A stretch of DNA of 64,000 bases, from assembly GCF_012273895.1 (NCBI RefSeq), contig NC_052121.1:3162001-3226000 (forward strand), given 5' to 3'. The stretch is from Zerene cesonia (Eukaryota > Arthropoda > Insecta > Lepidoptera > Pieridae). Made by a program: the position numbers and the translations under genes. Below, piece by piece: positions 51,773 through 61,060 of the stretch. Positions within the stretch are counted from its first letter, which is position 1. Each line of letters starts with the position of its first letter. Under the pieces are notes generated by a model. The model was not told the DNA's origin. It was given only the letters and a program-made list of their open reading frames with translations, and did no database searches.

Positions 51773-52486
51773 ATTGCAAACTCCACTATTAAACTATAAC
51801 GACAAGCGCATGGTACCGACTAGGGACGTATGTAAATCGATGTATGTAAACAACGGAATACAGATAAAATAAAAATTAAATGAATTGACTGTAAGCCGGT
51901 AGAGACGTGCCGTTCCTCTGACGACTCTGACTCACTAACTGCGCCAAACAAGCCGAAGCCGAGACTGGCTCAATTCAGAAGCGCGAGGAAATACCTTTCT
52001 AGTTTCCTCGCGTTTTAAAATTTTTTAAACACAAACACAGTTTGAACTTTATAGACAAATTATTGAAATAAAACTTTAATGATGTTCGATGTATGAAAAA
52101 TTTACTAGGATTCCGAAAACCTCATAAAGTTACAGTGATTACAGGATACAAAATTTGGGAACATAAAAACTTCCGATATTTTATTAAGAGGGGGTACTAA
52201 TTCTAGCAATAAAATATAAACATATGATAAGAAATGGATTTTATAGCTATAAACAAACAGTTTTTTTCTGTATCAAAAACAAAATTTGCTCATGAAGCCA
52301 AACCAAAATTATAATACAATACATAAAGATATTCTGTTATACAATACTATTGAAATGCATTAAATATTATTCGCCCCAATAAACGATGACAAGATTTGAA
52401 CTGATTCGTTTTGTTTCTTAACTGAAACCCGAGTTGACATTATTAGGGCAAAACAGTACAAGTTCCGTATGTTTAGAAACTTTATA

Positions 52487-53486
52487 NNNNNNNNNNNNNN
52501 NNNNNNNNNNNNNNNNNNNNNNNNNNNNNNNNNNNNNNNNNNNNNNNNNNNNNNNNNNNNNNNNNNNNNNNNNNNNNNNNNNNNNNNNNNNNNNNNNNNN
52601 NNNNNNNNNNNNNNNNNNNNNNNNNNNNNNNNNNNNNNNNNNNNNNNNNNNNNNNNNNNNNNNNNNNNNNNNNNNNNNNNNNNNNNNNNNNNNNNNNNNN
52701 NNNNNNNNNNNNNNNNNNNNNNNNNNNNNNNNNNNNNNNNNNNNNNNNNNNNNNNNNNNNNNNNNNNNNNNNNNNNNNNNNNNNNNNNNNNNNNNNNNNN
52801 NNNNNNNNNNNNNNNNNNNNNNNNNNNNNNNNNNNNNNNNNNNNNNNNNNNNNNNNNNNNNNNNNNNNNNNNNNNNNNNNNNNNNNNNNNNNNNNNNNNN
52901 NNNNNNNNNNNNNNNNNNNNNNNNNNNNNNNNNNNNNNNNNNNNNNNNNNNNNNNNNNNNNNNNNNNNNNNNNNNNNNNNNNNNNNNNNNNNNNNNNNNN
53001 NNNNNNNNNNNNNNNNNNNNNNNNNNNNNNNNNNNNNNNNNNNNNNNNNNNNNNNNNNNNNNNNNNNNNNNNNNNNNNNNNNNNNNNNNNNNNNNNNNNN
53101 NNNNNNNNNNNNNNNNNNNNNNNNNNNNNNNNNNNNNNNNNNNNNNNNNNNNNNNNNNNNNNNNNNNNNNNNNNNNNNNNNNNNNNNNNNNNNNNNNNNN
53201 NNNNNNNNNNNNNNNNNNNNNNNNNNNNNNNNNNNNNNNNNNNNNNNNNNNNNNNNNNNNNNNNNNNNNNNNNNNNNNNNNNNNNNNNNNNNNNNNNNNN
53301 NNNNNNNNNNNNNNNNNNNNNNNNNNNNNNNNNNNNNNNNNNNNNNNNNNNNNNNNNNNNNNNNNNNNNNNNNNNNNNNNNNNNNNNNNNNNNNNNNNNN
53401 NNNNNNNNNNNNNNNNNNNNNNNNNNNNNNNNNNNNNNNNNNNNNNNNNNNNNNNNNNNNNNNNNNNNNNNNNNNNNNNNNNNNNN
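52487..53486. other. Assembly gap of exactly 1000 N
   Basis: Exactly 1000 N, a usual placeholder for unknown size. The four long open frames crossing it are artefacts. CTTTATA lies next to both edges (before 52487 and from 53487). Confidence 0.99.
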
Positions 53487-53823
53487 CTTTATATAATACG
53501 TAATGACAACTGGCGACATAAAATTGATCGAAATACATCCCAGTTGTTCAAACGTATATCAAGTCAAACATACAACATAATCTTAGGTACATTATACCTA
53601 CATATCTTCTATCAGCATAATATATTGACCTTATTTTATGGTGCAAGTATCAGCATAAAAAGAATTAAAAGTGTAAAGAAGAGACTGTTAAATAGAGCTT
53701 TTCATGACATATTTTTTCTTCCGATACCCATATTATTTGTTTATATTTATTATTAAAATTTATAGTTCCTTTTTTCAGTAAACCATAAATGATATAATAA
53801 GTAAAGCTGCTTGAGTAAAATAA

Positions 53824-54038
53824 TCTACTATATAAAAATAAGTCGGGTTTTCCTTCCTGACGCTATAACTCCAGAACGCATTAACCGATTTCCACGGTTT
53901 TGCATTCGTTGGAAAGATCTTGGGCTCCGTGAGGTTTATAGCAAAGAAAATTCAGGAAAAATTTGAACAAAAAAGCGGGAAAATAATTTTTCACATACAG
54001 CCATCTGGTGGCGAAACGGAGTTCGCCGGGTTTGCTAG
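53824..54038 (+). mobile_element. Helitron-like element, family 6, intact ends
   Basis: A|TCTACTATATAAAAATAAG at the left; at the right GGCGAAACGGAGTTCGCC forms a 6-bp stem hairpin, then GGGTTTGCTAG before T. These are complete Helitron termini with no coding capacity in about 215 bp. Confidence 0.75.
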
Positions 54039-54648
54039 TTGCCTAATATATTTCGGAACGAATAGAATTTATTAAACTGTCAAAGTCGATTACATTAGTA
54101 TTGTTAGTTTCAAGTTGCGAAATCATACCATCCAATCACCAAAGATTTTATCAGTGTTTTATCAGATAGCTTTGAATAGGTTTAGCTATACCTTTGTTTC
54201 TCAAGCACTAATTGCTGTAACGACGAGGGAAATGAAAGCGTTACAGTGTTAAACACCAAATTAGAGATTTTGATTTCACAATTTTACTAGACATTTTACA
54301 ATTAGGCACTAATAAGCGTATGCGATAGGAATAAGGTAGGTATATAGATTTGACTGAATTGAAAAATGTCTTGTATTTGGAGGTCAGTCGAAAAATCACA
54401 TCGCACCAAAAGAAACTGATTAAAATTCACAGTGTTTGTTCATCATAACCAGTCGTAGATATACGAATTGTAATACTTTATTATAAATGACATTTATTGT
54501 GATTTAGTATGTACGAAAATTCGAAATCTTTTTCATTATTGCTGTGGTAAAATTTTATTGTTGCCTGAATGATGAAGATGTTGTTGAGAAATGTCGGTCT
54601 ATAGCGACGGTGATGATATGTACTTGTAGTTCTATTGAAATTTACCCA

Positions 54649-54812
54649 TCTATACATATAATTAAAAATGAATCCCCAGTTCCCTTGGTCACGCCACCAT
54701 GCGTGAACGGCTGGACCAATTTCAAAAATTCTTACACCATAAGAGAGCTGTAATTACGCTGAGTGACACAAGCTATATATGTGCCACGGGTGCAACCGGG
54801 GCGAACAGCTAG
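54649..54812 (+). mobile_element. Helitron-like element, family 7
   Basis: A|TCTATACATATAATTAAAA, GTGAACGGCTGGACCAATTT, and 3' hairpin CGGGTGCAACCGGGGCG followed by AACAGCTAG before T. Confidence 0.6.
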
Positions 54813-55032
54813 TGGAGTTTATTTGATTATGGCTACACAACATCATTAACCAAAAAATAACCAGCAATATGTGTAAAAATTTATTAATTTTCAATACATT
54901 TGTGGCAGCTACTATTAGTGTAAAGATAATTAGCTCTTGGAATATGCAGTTTCTACGATAATTATGTTCTCTAAAACAAATATCACAACATAGTATAAAC
55001 TAAGTGTTATAATGTCTATAACTGACACGTTA

Positions 55033-57296
55033 TTAAAATTTTACTACAGTGACAAATTTGAACATGGCTTGCAATGTAGTTGCGAATGTGTAAATATTTA
55101 CAGGTATTATATCGGCTGCTAACAACTGAATCGGTTTCTGAGCCTCCAATAACAGAACGTATACTATCTTTTTCTCCTTCAAGTCAAACTTTTCCCAGCC
55201 ACAAGCGTAGACGGATCTCTCAAACGATTCTGAAGCGTTTATCAATTTCTGACCAAGATAGCAGTACAAAAAGAATACGAGGAAGCAATATATTAATATC
55301 GGCGCAAATTTCACCCACTCCTGGAGGGGTAAATAGAAAAATAAGCTGATACACACGGCGTTCGAACCAAAGTTGACTCCAAGAGGTACGCTGTATAAAG
55401 ATTTTAAGTTGTTTGTAATGTCCACGGTCAAAGCGTGGCGAGCGACGAGTCCTGGCAGTTTCTGTTTAACCAGATCATTATGAGATTGGTCATATTCAGG
55501 AATGTCCATTAAATACATCTCCTCTGATAGCATCTGATACATGACAGCCGTGTGAGCGATGAGGAACAACAGGAGCGCTTGATAGTTCAGAACTACTGTC
55601 ATTATACAAAATTCTTGTGCACAAAGTATTGTCAGACATACTTCCCGGTTTGGCGATGCGGTTAAGGGTTCCAAGCCTAGAAATGCAATACAATATAACC
55701 GTTTTTTATTCACTGATTTTCAATAGAATATTGTAATTGGGTTATTTAATCCTAATCCATTATCTGAGGATATTAGAAAATATGTTAATTACCTCACTGT
55801 AGTCGTTTACAGTTTCGCAAATTGTCGCAATTGGTGAGTTAACATGTAACGATTGTGCTTCAATAAGCAGACACAACAGAAACAAAACCTACATGGATGT
55901 CGGAATATCGGTGGCAGTTTTATGTTTGCTTATTGAAGTAACTGGGGTCAATGAATTTACAATTAAACAAATTGAAGGTACCCACGGTCATCTAGCGTAG
56001 TAATTTTGAAGTGAGATAGTTCTATTCTTTTTATTCTTAAAAAGTCATGAGATAAAAAACACAAAAAATACAGTCGAATAAATAACTTCCTCCTTTTTTG
56101 AAATCGGTTGAAAAACTCTTTGCTACCTACGCAAAGTACGCTACGTTTAGTCATAAATTTTGTATTTCCAATAAATACCTTCTTATATTAAAGATTTTAT
56201 AGAAAAGTATAAAATAACAACTAAAAACATTTTCCTGCTTACCAACACAGGGCGTCATTGAGTAGTAGTCATTAGTAACATCAACGCGATGAGGTAAGTA
56301 TATAAAAAATGCATCCACTAAATTGAATCCATAGAAAATAAATACGATTATTTTAACGACTGAGAGCAGTTTCTCATACTTTTTCGTGAGACACAATGTT
56401 TCTCGGGTTAGTGTATCATTTTCGTTTACTTGCTTTAAAACAGTTTTCAGTAAAGGCCTGTAAAAATAAGATTATATTCATAACTAATTGTAAGTAAATA
56501 AAATCAATTTATTTAATCAACATTTATCAATGTTTATTGTGTTCAATAATTTTATGGAACATGCTAAAATATTTTTTATAATATTTAGGCAACAATTGAT
56601 TAAAATTATAATTTACACATATCCTAATACTATACATTAATAAATGATTTATTTTAAGTTATTTGTAGGTTTATTAAGTCAATTGTATTATTAATTTTAA
56701 TGCGGTAAATACTCATGTGCACCCACGGCTCCCAGGGGAAAGGCCGTGGTCATGTCATCAAAGTATGTCCCATCAAAGTGTGCATGTAGTCGTGGCTCAG
56801 TGTCAGAACCTCGAACTTCAAAGTCGATAAGTCCGGGTTCGAGACCAGGCGAACGTGCAGGAAATAAATTGATTTATCAATTTATCTGCCCATGTGGATA
56901 ACATCACTACTGCTTAAAACGGTGAAGGAAAACATTGTGAAAAAGTTCGACGACATCTACCTCCCTGCACTTGGCCAGCGTGGTGGATTATGGCCTCGTA
57001 GGAGGCCTGTGTACCAGCAGTGGGAGCATATATGGCCTGATGATGATGATTATAATGATGATCCACTATCCACTTATAATCTATACTTGCCTTTTCATTA
57101 TAAACCAGTAGCTGTTATTCACGGTGAGCGCCAAAATGGAGATATTAACATAGCTCTTGATGAAGTCTCCAGCGCCTTCCGCATACTTCGCTTGGTAGAC
57201 CACACTACCCACTCCATACACGTAAAAAAGTAGAGACAAGTGAACGATCCAGAAGGGTGCTATTGCAATAGTAGAAAATGATATAACCTTGATATT
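55033..57296 (-). CDS. Insect odorant receptor (7tm_6), N-terminal exon missing
   Basis: Three exons in frame: 57296 (or slightly further 5') to 57091, 56457-56243, 55676-55033 (stop). About 350 residues are visible, slightly short of the usual 380-420, so an N-terminal exon with the ATG lies upstream and was not found; no in-frame ATG precedes 57296 before a stop. Visible features are TM1 (VISFSTIAIAPFWIVHLSLL), several further hydrophobic segments and a receptor-like C-terminus: YACGWEKFDLKEKKIVYVLL, EAQKPIQLLA, then NIYTFATTLQAMFKFVTVV. Odorant receptors of this family form ligand-gated channels with Orco in olfactory neurons. The first intron uses a GC donor (AG|GCAAGT). The last 214 codons are in one exon. 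A gustatory receptor is less likely given the QKP motif and C-terminal pattern. The subfamily cannot be named. Confidence 0.8.
55893..56000 (+). other. Signal-peptide-like short ORF, copy 1
   Basis: A 35-codon frame starts MDVGISVAVLCLLIEVTGVN and continues EFTIKQIEGTHGHLA before TAG. The first 18 residues look like a secretion signal. A possible donor (GAAG|GTACCC) follows Glu in KQIEG, so it could be a first exon. A diverged copy lies at 58083-58190. It sits inside the odorant-receptor intron 55677-56242, on the opposite strand. Identity unknown. Confidence 0.3.
56035..56115. repeat. Interspersed repeat fragment shared with 50035-50105
   Basis: AAAAACACAAAAAATACAGTCG and CTTCCTCCTTTTTTGAAATCG in outline resemble 50035-50105 (AAAACACAGTCGAATTGACA, CCCCCTTTTT). 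A similar stretch recurs across lepidopteran DNA as I know it; its class is unclear. Confidence 0.4.
56787..57062 (+). mobile_element. tRNA-derived SINE
   Basis: Box A-like TGGCTCAGTG at 56793 and box B-like GGGTTCGAGACC begin the element; it continues AAATTGATTTATCAATTTATCTGCCCATGT in outline, through a body with GGCCAGCGTGGTGGATTATGG, to a TGATGATGAT tail. Two other head copies occur here (21484-21578 minus, 63897-64000 plus). The open frame at 56892-57233 is this SINE, not a gene. It ends just downstream of the odorant receptor's first visible exon, within that gene's first intron. Confidence 0.75.
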
Positions 57297-58082
57297 CTGA
57301 TTTCCGATTACCAACAAGCAACAGACGCCACGGTCACTTCGTCAAAATCTATTCGTATTTATTATTCGAAATATATATTAATTAGTGAAACGTTTGCAAT
57401 ATTAAGTACTTATAGTATAGTAAGTGGTTATCCATTGGGAACCAATGCTGCATAAATGACGGATATTATCTATTACAAATTATATATGATACATATTTTT
57501 GTGTGTTTTGGCATATGTATTAAGATGGTAAGTAGCTGTTTATATTTAAGTATTAAAATCAGATGTATACCTTATGTAAAGAAACTTAAGGACCATACCA
57601 GTGAGTAAGGGTATCAAGCAAAATCGTAGTAAAACATTGAATATGTAACAGACTTGTGGCCTTTTTAATAATTCTTTTATGCATATTTAAATACAAGTTA
57701 CTTATCCAAGTAGTCAAAAATGGATTTTACCAAAAATTTTATCTTTATAAAGCGAAAATCCAGCCAATTTCGGCACGACGTTCACTAGCCATATCAGATT
57801 ATCAACCCGATTCCCGTACAGTCGGGATTTAGTATCCAAGAAACCTTCTTTTAAACAACGAAAAAGGCCCATTTTGAGATAAAACAAGCAGTGCGCTTGG
57901 GCACGGTATAAAAATAATGGTATTGAATGGGAAACCTAGTGGTAGACGCCGAATGCCAATAATATGTAATTAATTGAAACATATTAATGCCTGCGAGTTT
58001 GTTTATTGAGATTTTATTTTCATTGGGACTTCAACCTATAACGGTTCTGCGATGAGGCGGACACAGCGGAAACAAAAGCCTT

Positions 58083-58190
58083 ATAGATATCTCGATGGTA
58101 CTTTTATTTTTACTTTTCGAATTAATTGGGGTCAATGAATTTACTATTAAACAAATGTTACGGCTATCTTACGAAGTAATTTTGAAGTGA
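58083..58190 (+). pseudogene. Signal-peptide-like short ORF, copy 2 with lost start
   Basis: Aligned with copy 1, the start codon is ATA; an internal ATG at 58095 gives MVLLFLLFELIGVNEFTIKQ and a frame that ends at TGA 58188-58190. The hydrophobic core and GVNEFTIKQ are kept, and about 170 bp including flanks are recognisably similar to copy 1. Either a decayed duplicate or a dispersed repeat. Confidence 0.3.
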
Positions 58191-58455
58191 GTAGATAGTC
58201 TTTTTTATTTTTATACTTCGCTTAATTAAACGTGTTTTTTTTATTATGTGTATTAATTGTGTATAAATAAAAATAAACAAAGTATATACACCCCCAATAA
58301 GCACATAAAACAAAGCAAAAACAAAAAAAAATCTAAATTTGCGATTCATATTATTTATAGTAGAATTCATTGTTATTGGTACAATAGGTTGTCACTTGTC
58401 ATGTTTATATTTCTGCTTTACATCATTAAATTCGAAGTCCCTTTTTATTATAATA

Positions 58456-58657
58456 CTAGCTGCGCACCAAGAAATAATAAGAATAAAAAGTAGGAATATC
58501 GGGATAAAAAGTAGCCTTTATGTTATTCCAGTGGTCCAGCTATCTACGTACCAAATTTCATTGCAATCGGTTCAGTAGTTTTTGCGTGAAAGAGCACAAA
58601 TACACTCACATCCTTACAAACTTTCGCATTTCTTATATAATAATAATAATATTAGTA
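58456..58657 (-). mobile_element. Helitron-like element, family 3
   Basis: Minus-strand copy with GCGAAAGTTTGTAAGGATGT, ACGCAAAAACTACTGAACCG and CTAG at 58456-58459. The hairpin region has been replaced by an A-rich stretch. Confidence 0.6.
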
Positions 58658-59039
58658 CGAAGTAGGACTAGAAGGATAATAAAAAATTTTACATTTTTCA
58701 ACTGCACATAATAAATATCTTATATCTGCTATAATATTATTTCAGTAATGTGCTACGTTCTCTCAACTTTTTTTTACGATATTATTACTTTTTTAACCAC
58801 ATGCAAAAACATTAAATTTTATTTACAACAAACAAACATTCTATATAAACCACAGTGAGTAAGTTCAAAATATAATTGCAAAAAAATATGTAATTAAAAG
58901 CACACACAAGTGTCACTTTTCATCGTCAATTAACCGCCCATGATGTATCATTATGAACGTGACACCCTGAAAGCAAATACTGTTATTTGCAACGAATATT
59001 ATATTAAAAATATAGTCGATAATTATACACAATTTTAGG

Positions 59040-59280
59040 GTTCCAAATTGGGAAAGAAAATCCGGGGATGCGAAACCTTTTTCCGCGTTCCCGCGCCCAC
59101 CCGGGTGACCGCCCGACCGAGTACGGCCCCTCCGGCCCCCTCCATTCCTGCGACAGCCCAAGCCGAGGTTCGCGGTCCCCGACAAGGGGGGAACGCCCTT
59201 GAGCGTGTCGCTACCAGGATGAACCTTCAGTTCACCCACGCGCCCGTGCTAAGATGTAGTAGCCCTTCAGGCTAGCATTG
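59040..59280. repeat. GC-rich island, probably a transposon fragment
   Basis: About 240 bases are strongly GC-rich in AT-rich surroundings, with abrupt edges. Both strands are open (59048-59275 plus; 58913-59239 minus) with Pro/Ala/Arg- or Gly/Arg-rich translations that match no domain I recognise. An intergenic site and sharp composition change suggest an inserted element such as a LINE 5' part. Confidence 0.45.
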
Positions 59281-60379
59281 AGATTCATCACAAAAAAAAG
59301 GATGCGAAAAAATCCTACATCCTAATGATATTTAGAAAAACGGACATTTACAATTTATACACTTTTGGCACAGGTTGGCACTATTATAGAACTTCTGATG
59401 GATTGATCCATAAAATATTCAAAACGTAATATTTTATTTATGAAAATTCTTTAATAATATTTGTCTAAAAGGAAAGAAGGCGCCATCTTCCGATAGATTG
59501 TAAATAATGTTTATGACTATACGTGCTCTTAGATGGCGCTGGCTTAGTTTATTTTATGACATACTAGATGGCGGTAGCAGAGCTGTTTAATATTGTACCC
59601 ATGAATATGGCTAGTTGTTTCTTATAAAATTCTTAATAAGAATAAATTATCATCATTTAATGTCAATTATTAGTATATAGAAAGCAAAATTAAACTGGAT
59701 CAATCCTTATTTCAGCTATATAATATCAATTGATTAAAGATAACTAACTGTCCTTACGGCTTGAACGGTTCAGTCACGTGATATTCTAGAACTACATATT
59801 TTATACTAAGGTCATTTTCATTGTAATGATGCAACCTACATTAAAATCAATATAAAATCTTTTCATGTATTTGTTGTAAAATGCAATTTAATTGGAGAAA
59901 ATTAATTTATAAATTAATTTTAAACTCTAAGGTGGGTGTGAGTGTTTATTACGTTTTACATGTAATCCAAGTAATCCAAATTTCTAATATTTAGTTGAGT
60001 ATCTTGATATGTATTTTTTTTTTTGTTTTGAACTTTAACTTAAATAAATGACTATTTAAATGATGCCTTTGGATGATAATTCCTTTAGAATACATTTTAA
60101 AATTTTCAAAATATTTCTACTATGACATACTAGGTAAAATCAAACAAATTATATCCATTTACCTCAGATTTATATTCCAAGCAATTGACTTTCCATATGC
60201 ATGCACAACAACAATCACAATAATATCAATAACATCATTCAAAATATAAATTAAAAATATATTATCTAGTATTCGATAAATATAAATAACGTAATACTCT
60301 GGCTATTTACAAAATTCCACTAAAATAAATTAAAGCTTCATTGCGTGACTCGATAGGCCGGTTCCCGGCTTGTTTCTTG

Positions 60380-61060
60380 TCAGCTTCGTTCCGAGCTGAC
60401 GCTGCGGACCCTCCTGATAAAGTTCTCAACTTTTCGGCACGGGCTCTGACATTCCTGATTCGATTCTATAAGAAAAGGTCCCAGATGATTTTCCCGCCCC
60501 TCCGGCGAACGACTGCCCGAGCCTTTACTTAAAAACGGTTCCAAATCAGCATTCACAGAACGTGTTGTAACCGCGTTTGCGTTTTCCTCCAACGCAACTC
60601 TTTCCGCTTCCTTCTGTCGAAGCCACACTGGAGAATTTACATAAACCCGAGGTCTCTCTCTCAGCGCGTTGCATCTTTCCAAAGCTGGTCTGTATATGGG
60701 TGCCGGGGGTCTGTAGGCAGCTGGTATGGGCACACCCCTTCCAATGACACTACAAATTAATCCCTTCAAAGCTGCTCTAAAGTCTTTTAAATGATATGCA
60801 TACAAAAGTGGATTAATTGCTGAGTTTAAATGGGAGAAAATAATGCAGAAGTATGTGAGAGGGTTTGGTATATCTAGCTCAGGCATAAATGCCTTTATGG
60901 CATTAATAGTGTACAAAGGTATCCAACAGATAATGAAGAAAAAGACAATAATCGCCAGGTTCTGTGTAGCTTTCACTTCGCGTTTCTGAGCCGCTCCGAG
61001 GACTCGCAGCATAGTTCCAGCACGACCTTGTCCGCCTTCTACAGTCACCACTGCACTCAT
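60380..61060 (-). CDS. AdoR: Adenosine receptor-like GPCR, last coding exon (partial gene)
   Basis: One open exon of 226 codons ending in a stop at 60380. The ATG at its 5' edge immediately follows a splice acceptor (TTATTTCAG), so it is probably internal; earlier exons with TM1-TM5 were not found and probably lie beyond 64000. Class A GPCR features: AQKREVKATQNLAIIVFFF into TM6 with CWIP (residues 45-48), an extracellular loop, then TM7 with SHLNSAINPLLYAY (NPxxY at 83-87) and an HLKDFRAALKG helix 8. This resembles insect adenosine receptors, Gs-type receptors for extracellular adenosine. A Ser/Arg-rich tail of about 130 residues (ends VRSVSSERS) follows. Other amine-type class A receptors are possible but fit less well. 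Confidence 0.8.
   Translation of the reverse strand: MSAVVTVEGGQGRAGTMLRVLGAAQKREVKATQNLAIIVFFFIICWIPLYTINAIKAFMPELDIPNPLTYFCIIFSHLNSAINPLLYAYHLKDFRAALKGLICSVIGRGVPIPAAYRPPAPIYRPALERCNALRERPRVYVNSPVWLRQKEAERVALEENANAVTTRSVNADLEPFLSKGSGSRSPEGRENHLGPFLIESNQECQSPCRKVENFIRRVRSVSSERS

Larger units (their letters stand above)
51773..55032. other. MCORP upstream region, assembly gap and repeats
   Basis: 51773-52020 is less AT-rich than its surroundings and should include the MCORP promoter and 5' UTR (minus strand), but I see no certain TATA box or initiator. The rest holds the N gap and two Helitrons. No gene seen. Confidence 0.55.
57297..60379. other. Intergenic region between the odorant receptor and AdoR
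   Basis: Should contain the missing odorant-receptor start exon, which I could not identify. Holds the second signal-like ORF, a Helitron, the GC-rich island and probably the AdoR 3' UTR. No other gene seen. Confidence 0.5.

Noticed and set aside
52360..53756. Very long open frames on both strands across 52.4-53.7 kb
   Set aside because: They consist of the 1000 N gap and carry no coding information.
56892..57233. 113-codon plus-strand frame
   Set aside because: Its first half is the body and TGATGA tail of a tRNA-derived SINE, and the rest overlaps the odorant-receptor exon on the other strand.
59048..59275. Pro/Ala-rich plus-strand frame and Gly/Arg-rich minus-strand frame as genes
   Set aside because: Both come from the GC-rich island, have no recognisable domain and no exon context.
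60341..60532. 63-codon plus-strand frame
   Set aside because: It lies mostly opposite the AdoR coding exon and is a shadow of it.
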